Below are positions 9,701 through 23,210 of a DNA stretch of 64,000 bases, one piece after another. The notes beneath the pieces are model-generated. The model saw nothing but the letters and a program-made list of their open reading frames with translations. It was not told where the DNA came from and ran no database searches. Made by a program: the position numbers and the translations under genes. How positions within the stretch are numbered: the stretch's first letter is position 1; each line of letters starts with the position of its first letter. Origin of the DNA: CANJIV01 sp046330225 (lineage in GTDB: Bacteria; Actinomycetota; Thermoleophilia; Solirubrobacterales; Solirubrobacteraceae); contig JAXLTD010000001.1 in NCBI GenBank assembly GCA_046330225.1, positions 310,001 through 374,000 of the forward strand, written 5' to 3'.

Positions 9701-11699
9701 AGGCCCTGGCGCGGGAGCGAGAGGCCGCGACGATCAAGGCGGTCGACTTCGCCCCCTCGCGGAAGACGGCGGCGCTCGCCGACCTGCTCATCGAGGAGAC
9801 CGAGCGCGACCCGGGCGCGGTCGAGGTCGGCCACGCCGACGGCCTCCGCTGGGCCGTGGCCCTCGCCGAGACGGATGCGGTCCCCGATCCCGCACGCGCG
9901 CTGAGTGCGGACACGACGTTCCTGGTGACCGGTGCGGCCGGATCGATCGTCTCGGCGATCACCGCCGACCTCGCCGCGGCCTCGGGCGGCACGTTCCATC
10001 TGCTCGATCGCGTGCCCGCCCCCGATCCCGGCGATCCCGACCTGCGGCGGTTCGCCGAAGACCGCGACGGCCTCAAGCGCGACCTGGCCGACCGGATCCG
10101 TTCCCGCGGTGAGAAGGCGACACCGAAGCTCGTCGAGCGCGAACTGGCGGTGATCGAGCGGGCGCGCGCCGCGCAGGACGCGATCGACGCCATCCAGGCC
10201 GCGGGCGGCACCGCCACGTGGCATCAGGCCGATCTCACCGATCCGGAGCAGGTGCAGGCGGCGGTCGCGGCGGCGCTGGCGGACTCGCCGCGCATCGACG
10301 TCCTGCTGCATTGCGCGGGGCTGGAGATCAGCCACTTCCTGCCCGACAAGACCCAGGCCGAGTGGGATCTCGTGTTCGACGTCAAGGCGCACGGCTGGAT
10401 CAACCTGCTGGCGGCCCTCCGTGATGCCGACGTCGGGACCGCGGTCGGCTTCTCCTCGATCGCCGGCCGGTTCGGGAACGCCGGGCAGACGGACTACGCG
10501 GCGGCGAACGACCTGCTGTGCAAGAGCGTGGCCGCCTTCCGCCGGGACCGGCCCGGCACGCGCGGCATCACGATCGACTGGACCGCCTGGGCCGACATCG
10601 GCATGGCCGCGCGCGGATCGATTCCGAAGATGATGGAGCTGGCGGGCATCGACATGCTTCCGCCCGCGGAGGGGATCCCGGCCGTGCGCCGGGAGCTCGA
10701 GGCGGAGGGTCCCGGCGGCGAGGTGCTCGTCGCCGGTGCGCTCGGCGTCCTGCTGGACGAGCGCGACCCCGCCGGCGGTCTCGATCTCGAAGCCGCCGCC
10801 GGGCCGGTCGCGGCCGGCGGCCCGATGCTCGGCGCGCCGGCAGGAATGACGTCGGCCGGGGAGCTGCGCATCCTGACCACGCTCGACCCCGCCGAACACG
10901 GCTTCCTCGCCGACCACCGGATCGAGGGGACGCCGGTGCTGCCGGGCGTCATGGGCATCGAGGCATTCGCGGAGGCGGCGACCGTCCTCCTGCCCGGCTG
11001 GGTGCCCGTCGCTGCAGAGGACGTTGCCTTCCTGGCTCCGTTCAAGTTCTACCGCGACGAGCCCCGCGAGCTCGACATCCGGGTCGCCCTGCGTGACGGC
11101 GGAGATGGCACCGTCGTCGCCCGCTGCCGCCTGCTCGGCCGCCGCCCGCTGCCGTCGGGCGACGTGCAGGAGACCGAGCACTTCACGGCCACCGTGCGGT
11201 GCGCCCCGGCGGCCGATCCGGCTCCTGCCTCTGCCCCGCCGGCCGGCCCGGACGGGGCGGTGGTCGACCGCGAAGCCGTCTACGGCGTGTACTTCCACGG
11301 CCCGGCGTACCAGGTGCTCGACGCCGCCTGGCCGGCGGATGGCACCGTCGTCGGTCGCCTCGCTGGCGGCCTGCCGCCGAACCATGCGCCGTCCGGCGAC
11401 GGGCTGCGGTTCGCCCCCCGCCTCATCGAGCTCTGCTTCCAGACCGCCGGGATCTGGGAGATCGGGACCACCGGGCGCATGGCCCTGCCGGCTGGAATCG
11501 ACCGGGTGACGGTGGACCCGGGCGCTGCCGAGGCCGACGGGCTGCACGCGGTCGTCGTTCCTTCGGAGACGGGCGTGAGCGCCGAGGTGCGCGACGCCGA
11601 GGGCCACGTCGCCGTGCGGCTCGACGGCTACCGGACGATCGAGCTCCCGGGCGGCCTGGAGGCCGACGCGCTGGCGCCGATTCGCGCCGCGATCCGGGA

Positions 11700-11703
<4 letters not shown>
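3736..11703 (+). CDS. Type I PKS/PUFA-synthase-like megasynthase, KS-AT-KS-ACP-ACP-KR-DH
   Basis: A 2,655-residue iterative-type synthase. Domains in order (approximate residues): KS1 1-470, with Cys214 in TDAACASAM, His348 (EGHGTST) and His388 (NIGHLKG). AT 595-910, with Ser696 in GHSLGEY and His802 in HAFH, a malonyl-type signature. KS2 1005-1530, with Cys1258 in NAACAST, His1405 in SHETYTP and His1445 in LTGHPMG. Two ACPs follow at 1620-1690 and 1723-1795, then KR 2055-2290 (TGAAGSI, Tyr2254 in QTDYAAAN) and a double-hotdog DH from about 2380 to the end (His2394 in ADHRIEG, YFHGPAYQVL). Both ACPs carry LGIDTVKQAE, with Thr1652 and Thr1755 where serine normally bears phosphopantetheine. Ala/Pro linkers flank the ACPs. 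The KR and DH style is closest to PfaA-type PUFA synthases. No ER or thioesterase is present. The TTG start follows GGGGAG at 3724-3729. It heads an operon with the carboxylase (GTGA overlap) and a PPTase. The product is unknown. Confidence 0.9.
8602..9122 (+). repeat. Near-identical tandem ACP-coding repeats
   Basis: Bases 8602-8813 and 8911-9122 (period 309 bp, 103 codons) differ at only about five positions, while the linkers between them have diverged. The repeated stretch uses GAT/CTG/GAG wording unlike the surrounding GAC-rich sequence. This suggests recent duplication or ongoing gene conversion of the ACP module. Confidence 0.9.
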
Positions 11704-17296
<5,593 letters not shown>

Positions 17297-17297
<1 letters not shown>

Positions 17298-17962
17298 TGC
17301 GCCCGGGGTGGCTGACGGCGCTGCAGGCCGAGGTGCCGACCGGATCGGGCTGGCTGAGCCCGGGCGAGCGTGACGTGCTCGGCGCGATGAGCTTTCTCAA
17401 GCGCCGCTCGGACTGGCGGCTCGGGCGCTGGGCGGCGAAGCGGGCCGTTGCCTCCTGGCTCGGCTGCGATCTGGACCGGGTCGAGATCGTCGCCGCGCCC
17501 GACGGCGCGCCAGAGGCCCGCCTCGACGGCGCGCCCGCCCCCGCCGTGGTCTCGCTGTCGCACCGGGCGGGCCACGCGGCCGCGCTGGTCGGCGATCCGG
17601 GCGCGCGCTTGGGGTGCGACCTCGAGCTGATCGAGCCGCGCAGCGACGGCTTCGTGGAGACCTGGCTTGGGCCGGCCGAGCAGGCGCTGGTCGGCGGGGC
17701 GCCGCCCAGCGACCGCCCGCGACTGGCCAATCTCGTCTGGTCGGCCAAGGAGGCGGCGGCGAAGGCCCGGCGGGAGGGTCTGCGACTCGACGTGCGGCAA
17801 GCCGACGTCGACGTGCAGCCGCCCGGACGCGACGGCTGGGGCCCGCTGCACGTGACCTGGCCGGAGGCCGGCGAGGCAACCGACGGCTGGTGGCGGCAGG
17901 ACGGCGACTTCATCCTCGCCGTCGCCGTCGACGGGCACGAGCCGCCGGTTCGGCTCGCCTGA
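17297..17962 (+). CDS. 4'-phosphopantetheinyl transferase
   Basis: A 221-residue Sfp/HetI-type transferase that would move phosphopantetheine from CoA to the ACP domains of the synthase. Magnesium and CoA motifs are present: LGCDLELIEPR (G-x-D-x-E) and WSAKEAAAKARREG (W-x-x-K-E-A-x-x-K), with FLKRRSDWRLGRWAAKRAV upstream as the usual basic substrate-binding stretch. ATG 17297 overlaps the carboxylase stop by one base (TGATG), making this the third gene of the operon. Its partner ACPs have Thr rather than Ser at the target site, so it may have unusual tolerance; that is inference. Confidence 0.9.
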
Positions 17963-17999
17963 CCGGGCCCGCCGGCCAGCGCCTGCTAGAACGGTCGGC

Positions 18000-18494
18000 A
18001 TGGATTCTGCTCCGGCCGACGAGCCCCAGGTGGCGGCCGCTGCCGCCACGCTCGCGGCGTTCGTGGCCCGGACGGGGGCCGAGGCGGCGATTGCGCTCGT
18101 CGACCGGGGGGAGGCGGCCCCGCCGGCGCTGATCGAGTGCACGCCGGGCGCGCCGGCCGTGGTCTCGGTCGGCGAAGACGCGTGGAGCCTCGATGTGGCT
18201 GGCGCGGCGGTCGAGCCGCTGCCGCTGCCGGGCGGGCTCGACCGGGTGCGCCGCCTGCCGGCGCTCGAGGTCGACGCCGCGGCCGGCGAAATCGCTGCCC
18301 CGTTCGGCGCGGTGGCGGCGCTGGCCGACGCCGTGCGCGGACTGGCTGGCGTCCTGCACGGACGCGGGGTGGCGACCGCGCGGTTTGCCACGACCGATGC
18401 CGCGGTGCCCTTCACGGTGGCCGCGCGCACGGGCGATCCGCTCGTGCTGGCGATCGGCGAGGAGCAGTTCGAGATGCCCGCCGGCTGGCCGTGA
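18000..18494 (+). CDS. Hypothetical protein, 164 residues
   Basis: Not recognised. An acidic, alanine- and valine-rich soluble protein (MDSAPADEPQVAAAAATLAA) with one cysteine (IECTPG) and alternating beta-like segments such as FATTDAAVPFTVAARTGDPL. No signal peptide or membrane helix. A weak TAGAAC box 9 bases before the ATG suggests its own leaderless transcript. It follows the PPTase by 37 bp on the same strand, so read-through from the synthase operon is possible, but nothing ties it to lipid synthesis. Confidence 0.55.
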   Translation: MDSAPADEPQVAAAAATLAAFVARTGAEAAIALVDRGEAAPPALIECTPGAPAVVSVGEDAWSLDVAGAAVEPLPLPGGLDRVRRLPALEVDAAAGEIAAPFGAVAALADAVRGLAGVLHGRGVATARFATTDAAVPFTVAARTGDPLVLAIGEEQFEMPAGWP

Positions 18495-18574
18495 CGGTGC
18501 GGACTGGTTGACACGGGAGGGTCGGCGCGGGTTCGATGGCGCCGACGACGGATTCGACGACGAGGGGCGGCGGC

Positions 18575-20193
18575 ATGGCGGACAGCGGATCAGGGAGCGG
18601 CGGGCAGGGCGGCGGAACGCCGCGCCGGCGGCGTGCGGGCGGCTCCGGCGCTGGCGCCGGCCGGTCCGGAGCCGGCGGCTCCGGGGCGCGGGGCGGGGCG
18701 GCCGGCGGCTCCGGCGGCGGCGGGGCCGGCCGGAGCGGCAGCGGGAGCGGGCTCGGTCGTCCGGGGGGTCGCGCGGATCGGGCGGCGGGGGCGGCCGGTC
18801 CTCGGGCGGTTCGGGCAGCGGCGGCGGGAGCGGCCGGTCCGGCGGATCCGGCGCGTCGGGCTCCGGGCGCCGGCGGTCGAGCCAGCGCCGCCGGGCGCCG
18901 AAGGCCGCGCCCAAGCCGGCCCCCGAGGGGCAGGAGCCATTGATTCCAGAGGAGGCCGACGCGGTTGCGCCCGGGCCGGAGTCTCCCGAGGAGGCGCCAG
19001 CCCGGCCGCCCAAGCGCACGCCTCGCGCCCGCTCGTCGCGGGCCGCTGCCGATGCCGCGGCCGCCGCGGCCGCGGTGGCCGCCGCGGCAGCCGCGGACGG
19101 TGAGCGGGCGGACACGAAGCCCGCGGCCGGCGAGTCCCCTCCGCCGCCCGAAGCCGAGGCCGAGCCGACGCCTGAGCCCGAGCCGACGCCGGTGGCCGCT
19201 GCGGAGTCTGAGCCGGAGCCCGAGCCGGAGCCCGAGCCGGAGCTCGAGCCGATTCCCGAGCCGGAACCGGAGCTCGTGCCCGAGCCCGAGCCGGAGCTCG
19301 TGCCCGAGCCCGAGCCTATTCCCGAGCCGGAGCCGGAGCCGGAGCTCGTGCCCGAGCCGGAGCCGGAGATTGAGCCGGAGCCCGAGCCCGAGCCCGAGCC
19401 GGAACCTGAGCCCGAGCCCGAGCCGGAGCCCGAGCCGGAGCCGATCCCCGAGCCCGAGCCCGATCCGATCGCCGCCGACCCGCCGGCGGCGGCGGGCCCG
19501 GCTCCCGTGCCCGCGTCGGATCGCGCGGCACGCCGGATCGAGCCCTGGCCCGAGATGGAGTCGCTGTCCGAGGAGGCCGGGCCGGAGCCCGCCGCAAGCG
19601 AGCCCCCGCTGGCCGGCGCCGGTGCGGCCACGGCAGCGGCGGACCCCGGGGGCGCCGGCCCGCCTGCCCCGCGCCGCCGGCGCCCGAGCCCGGCCGTGTT
19701 CGGGTTCATCGCGGTGCTGGCGCTCGCGGCCGTCGGGGCGATCGGCTACGCCATCGGCCACTCAGCGGCCGACGCGCCCGCCGCCTACGATCGCGGCAAT
19801 GCCGCGGGCCAGAGCTTCGTCCTGAACCAGTACAAGCCGGGCAAGCTCCGCTATCGCGCCATCTTCGACGAGGGGTACTCGCAGGGCCGCATCAAGGGCC
19901 AGGCGGAAGGCGCCGCGAAGGGCGAGGCCCAGGGGCAGGCCGCCGGGAAGCGCGCGGGCCTCGAGCAAGGGCGGGTCCAAGGGCAGGCGACCGGCGTCCG
20001 CGACGGAGCGGCCACGGCGCTTGGCAACTTCCCGGCCTGGACGACCGGCGCGTTCTACGTCGTGAAGATCGGATCGGGACCGCAGGCCGAGATTCCGTAC
20101 GCCGTCCAGTCGCGCGTCCAGGTCGCGCCCCAGGTGGCCTACGACCTCTGCCAGGACGACCAGCAGCGCCTCTGCAGCCGGCCCGAGCCGTGA
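18575..20193 (+). CDS. Single-pass membrane protein with Pro-Glu rod (frameshifted)
   Basis: About 540 residues once one slip is corrected. The N-terminal part (from ATG 18575, MADSGSGSGGQGGG) is a basic, disordered Gly/Ser/Arg region. It is in a different frame from the rest; adding one G to the G6 run at 18763-18768 joins them smoothly. Next come an alanine-rich helix, a rod of about 90 residues of Pro-Glu dipeptides (19204-19470), a membrane segment (VFGFIAVLALAAVGAIGYAI, about 19698-19757), then an outside domain. That domain has repeated YxxGxxxGQ-like units between 19860 and 20020 and ends in a compact domain with FYVVKIGSG and two cysteines. The charge pattern suggests the rod is cytoplasmic. 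The family is not recognised; a cell-envelope spanning or DNA-contacting role is speculation. An upstream ATG at 18536 is an alternative start. Confidence 0.65.
19204..19470 (+). repeat. Pro-Glu coding microsatellite
   Basis: GAGCCC/GAGCCG hexamers repeat with a few Leu-Val and Ile insertions, coding a (Pro-Glu)n rod resembling the stiff Pro-rich spacer of TonB. Repeat number is likely to vary between strains. Confidence 0.85.
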
Positions 20194-20281
20194 GGCCGGC
20201 CACGACGGTTGCCCGCCGCCGCGGCGGCGGGTAGCGTCCGCGCCCGCCGCCACCCGACCACAGGAAGGACAGCCGCACCGC

Positions 20282-22231
20282 ATGAGCATCCGCCACCGCA
20301 CCGCGCTGGGCGCCGTCGCCGCCGTCGCTGCCGCCGGGCTGGCCGCCGCCCCCGGCGCGCAGGCCAATCCGGCTGGGAAGACCACGCTGCAGGAGACGAT
20401 CACCAGCCGCGCCGGCGCCTTCCGCCCGCTCGTGGCCGGCCCCGGCGAGTCCTACGTGCTGCGGACCAACGGGTTCGCGTCCGCCCGGCGCTCGCGGACC
20501 CGGACCCGCCGCTCGCTGGCCTTCTTCGGCCAGCTCACCGATCCGCAGATCGCCGACGAGATGTCGCCGGCGCGCGTCGAGTTCGTCGATCCGGCGGGCG
20601 GATCGGTCAGCGCGTCGTGGCGCCCCCAGGAGGCCTTCGGGGCCCAGACGTTCGATGCGACGATCCGCAACCTCAACGCCAACCCGCGCAGCCCCGTGCG
20701 CCAGGCCAGCGGGGCGCGCCGCCGGATGGGCTTCATCATCACGACGGGAGATCTCGCGGACAACCAGCAGCTGAACGAGACGCGCTGGTTCATGGACGTC
20801 CTCAACGGCCGGCGGGTCGATCCGTTCTCGGGCACGACGGTCGCTGCCGGGCAGAGCTGCGGCATCGTCAAGCCGCCGCTGACCGCCGCCGAGGCCGCCA
20901 CGCTGAACGCCGACGTGGCCGCCCGGACCTACACCGGCGTCCAGGACTACCGCGACTACGACGTGCCGCAGCGCTGGGGCGGCTACTGGGACCCCAATCA
21001 GGCGCCGCCGGCGGCCCCGAAGAGCCTCTATGCGGCCTTCCCGCGCTATCCCGGCATCCTCGATGCGGCCCAGCGGCCGTTCACGCCCCAGGGCGCCAGC
21101 GTGCCGTGGTACATCTCGCGCGGCAACCACGACGGCCTGATCCAGGGCAACGCGCCGGCGTCCAACGCGCTCTTCAAGGCGATCGCCACGAGCTGCCTGA
21201 AGGTCTTCCCCAGCCAGGCTGTGAACCCGGCGGACTTCCGCGGGCTCTCGCCGACGGCGCTCTTCAAGAAGCTCGGCAATCCGACGTTCATCGCCTCGCT
21301 CCTGAGCGGGGCCGGCCTGACGCCGCCCGACCCGTCGCGCCGCTTCGTGTCCAAGCAGGAGTACAAGAAGCTCGCGACCGGCGCGGATCGCAGCCACGGA
21401 TTCGGCTACGTCGACCCCGCCCAGAACCGGGCGTCGAACGGCACGGCGAGCTACTACGCGTTCTCCCCGGCAAAGGGGATCCTCTTCATCTCTCTCGACA
21501 CGGTCGCCGAGGGCGGTGGCGCGAACGGCAACCTCGACAACCCGCAGTACCAGTGGCTCAAGCGCGTGCTGGACGCCAACTCGTCGCTCGAGTACCGCAA
21601 CGGCCGCCTCGTGCGCGACGGCGACCCCGACAAGCTCATCGTCGTCTACCACCACCACACGCTCGAGACGATGGACAACCCGACGCCGGACGAGGCGGCC
21701 GGGAAGTGCACGCAGCCCAACGAGGCCGGGTGCGACGCCGACCCGCGCAACTCGCGGCCCATCCACCTGGGGCTGACCGGCAAGGACAGCTACCGCGACC
21801 TCCTCCTGACCTATCCGAACGTGGTGCTCGCGGTCGTGGGCCACACCCATCACAACGCAGTGAACGCCTACCGCCGCGGCCGCACCGGCCTCTGGCAGAT
21901 CAACACGGCGTCGCACGTCGACTACCCGCAGCAGAGCCGGCAGATCGAGATCATGGACAACCGGGACGGGACCCTCTCGTTCTTCGGGACGATCCTCAAC
22001 ACCGCGGCGCCGGTGAACGTGCCGAAGGCCGGGACCACGGCCTTCACGACGGCCCAGCTCCCGTCGATCTCCCGGCTGCTGGCCGCGAACGACCCGCAGT
22101 CCAAGGACGACACGAGCGGCGGCGGGACCGGCAGCCGCAGGGACCGCAACGTGGAGCTCGTGATCCGCAATCCGCTCACCCTGTCGACGGGGAGCCGCCC
22201 CACTCCGGCGTTCACCGGCGCGGCCCGCTAG
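20282..22231 (+). CDS. Secreted metallophosphoesterase (TIGR03767-like)
   Basis: A 649-residue exported protein. A Sec signal peptide (MSIRHRTALGAVAAVAAAGL...AQA) is followed by a calcineurin-like phosphoesterase fold. Metal-binding blocks are visible: GQLTDPQIAD (first Asp), ITTGDLADNQQ (GD motif), SRGNHDG (GNHD), YHHHTLE (His) and VVGHTHHNA (GHTH). The overall layout, with long insertions between blocks, is that of the actinobacterial TIGR03767 phosphoesterase family; the substrate is not known. AGGAAGG 10-16 bases before the ATG is a good ribosome site, so this gene is leadered; TAGCGT at 20232-20237 may be its -10. A strong hairpin follows the stop codon. Confidence 0.85.
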   Translation: MSIRHRTALGAVAAVAAAGLAAAPGAQANPAGKTTLQETITSRAGAFRPLVAGPGESYVLRTNGFASARRSRTRTRRSLAFFGQLTDPQIADEMSPARVEFVDPAGGSVSASWRPQEAFGAQTFDATIRNLNANPRSPVRQASGARRRMGFIITTGDLADNQQLNETRWFMDVLNGRRVDPFSGTTVAAGQSCGIVKPPLTAAEAATLNADVAARTYTGVQDYRDYDVPQRWGGYWDPNQAPPAAPKSLYAAFPRYPGILDAAQRPFTPQGASVPWYISRGNHDGLIQGNAPASNALFKAIATSCLKVFPSQAVNPADFRGLSPTALFKKLGNPTFIASLLSGAGLTPPDPSRRFVSKQEYKKLATGADRSHGFGYVDPAQNRASNGTASYYAFSPAKGILFISLDTVAEGGGANGNLDNPQYQWLKRVLDANSSLEYRNGRLVRDGDPDKLIVVYHHHTLETMDNPTPDEAAGKCTQPNEAGCDADPRNSRPIHLGLTGKDSYRDLLLTYPNVVLAVVGHTHHNAVNAYRRGRTGLWQINTASHVDYPQQSRQIEIMDNRDGTLSFFGTILNTAAPVNVPKAGTTAFTTAQLPSISRLLAANDPQSKDDTSGGGTGSRRDRNVELVIRNPLTLSTGSRPTPAFTGAAR

Positions 22232-22237
22232 CTCGCG

Positions 22238-22270
22238 GGCTCCGGGCCCGGCGACGCCGGGCCCGGAGCC
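22238..22270 (+). terminator. Perfect 15-bp stem hairpin after phosphoesterase gene
   Basis: GGCTCCGGGCCCGGC and its exact reverse complement flank a GAC loop, starting seven bases after the stop codon. There is no U-tract, as is common for hairpin terminators in GC-rich actinomycetes. It also separates the gene from the promoter at 22282. Confidence 0.7.
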
Positions 22271-22281
22271 GGGCCGGCGGG

Positions 22282-22287
22282 TACGCT
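22282..22287 (+). promoter_or_regulatory. -10 box TACGCT, leaderless start of DMT transporter
   Basis: TACGCT ends eight bases before the ATG at 22296, directly after the terminator hairpin. Confidence 0.5.
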
Positions 22288-22295
22288 CGCGGGCG

Positions 22296-23186
22296 ATGGA
22301 CATCCTGCTCGCCCTCGCCGCGGCGTTCTGCTTCGCCCTGGGGACCGTGCTGCAGCAGAAGGCGGCGGTCGACAGCAGCGAGGCCGAGGCCCTGCGGGCG
22401 GGGTTCCTCCTGCGGCTCGCGCGGCGGCCGGTCTGGGTCGCCGGGCTGAGCGTCGACGCGCTGGGCTTCGTCTTCCAGGCCTGGGCGCTGGGCGTCGGGC
22501 GCCTCGTGGTGGTCCAGCCGCTCCTGGCGGCCACGGTGGTCTTCGCGCTGCCGCTGGGCGCGCGGATCACCGACCAGCACGTCACCCGCCGCGACGTGAT
22601 CGGAGCCGTGGCCGTGACCGCCGGGATCGCGGCGTTCCTCGCGATCGGCGATCCCTCCGGCGGCCGCGACGACGCTCCGCTGAGGGCATGGCTCGTCGCC
22701 GGAGCCGTCATCGCGGCGATCTGCAGCCTCTTGGTGCTCGGGGCGATCCGGGCGGCGCGCCCGCGGGTCAAGGCGGCGCTGTTCGGCACGGCCACCGGAA
22801 TCCTGTTCGCGCTCAGCGCGGCGCTCACGAAGGCGACCGTCGACCAGCTCGGGGATGGGATCGGGCATCTCGTGACCGACTGGCACCTCTACGGCCTGAT
22901 CGCCGTCGGCTACGTGAGCATGAGCCTCAGCCAGATCTCGCTCCAGACGGGGGCGCTGGCGCCGGCCATCGCGACCCAGATGGCGCTGGATCCGATCGCG
23001 GCCGTTCCGCTCGGCATTCTCGTGTTCCACGAGACGCTGAACGCCACGCCGCTGGCCGTCGCCGGTTGCACGGCAGCCGGCGCCCTCATCGTCGCCGGGC
23101 TGGTCGCCCTCGCGAGCAGCCGGCCGGCAGCGGACGCGGTCGCGGACGGCGGGACGCCGGCGCTCGAGGGTGCGCCGCGGCTCTGA
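22296..23186 (+). CDS. DMT family transporter (EamA/NIPA-like)
   Basis: A 296-residue inner-membrane protein with nine to ten hydrophobic helices arranged as two halves, as in drug/metabolite transporters. The start MDILLALAAAFCFALGTVLQ and the second-half motif ATGILFALSAALTKATVD are typical of the EamA/NIPA-like group that includes proposed magnesium transporters. The substrate cannot be inferred. The gene ends 24 bp from the convergent etfD-like gene, leaving no room for a separate terminator on each side. Confidence 0.8.
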   Translation: MDILLALAAAFCFALGTVLQQKAAVDSSEAEALRAGFLLRLARRPVWVAGLSVDALGFVFQAWALGVGRLVVVQPLLAATVVFALPLGARITDQHVTRRDVIGAVAVTAGIAAFLAIGDPSGGRDDAPLRAWLVAGAVIAAICSLLVLGAIRAARPRVKAALFGTATGILFALSAALTKATVDQLGDGIGHLVTDWHLYGLIAVGYVSMSLSQISLQTGALAPAIATQMALDPIAAVPLGILVFHETLNATPLAVAGCTAAGALIVAGLVALASSRPAADAVADGGTPALEGAPRL

Positions 23187-23210
23187 CTCGCGGCCGCCGC
23201 CCGGCGGAGT

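Noticed and set aside
4117..11607. Two long minus-strand frames (1,049 and 1,436 codons) opposite the synthase
   Set aside because: Antisense shadows; the plus strand codes continuous, motif-rich domains over the same bases.
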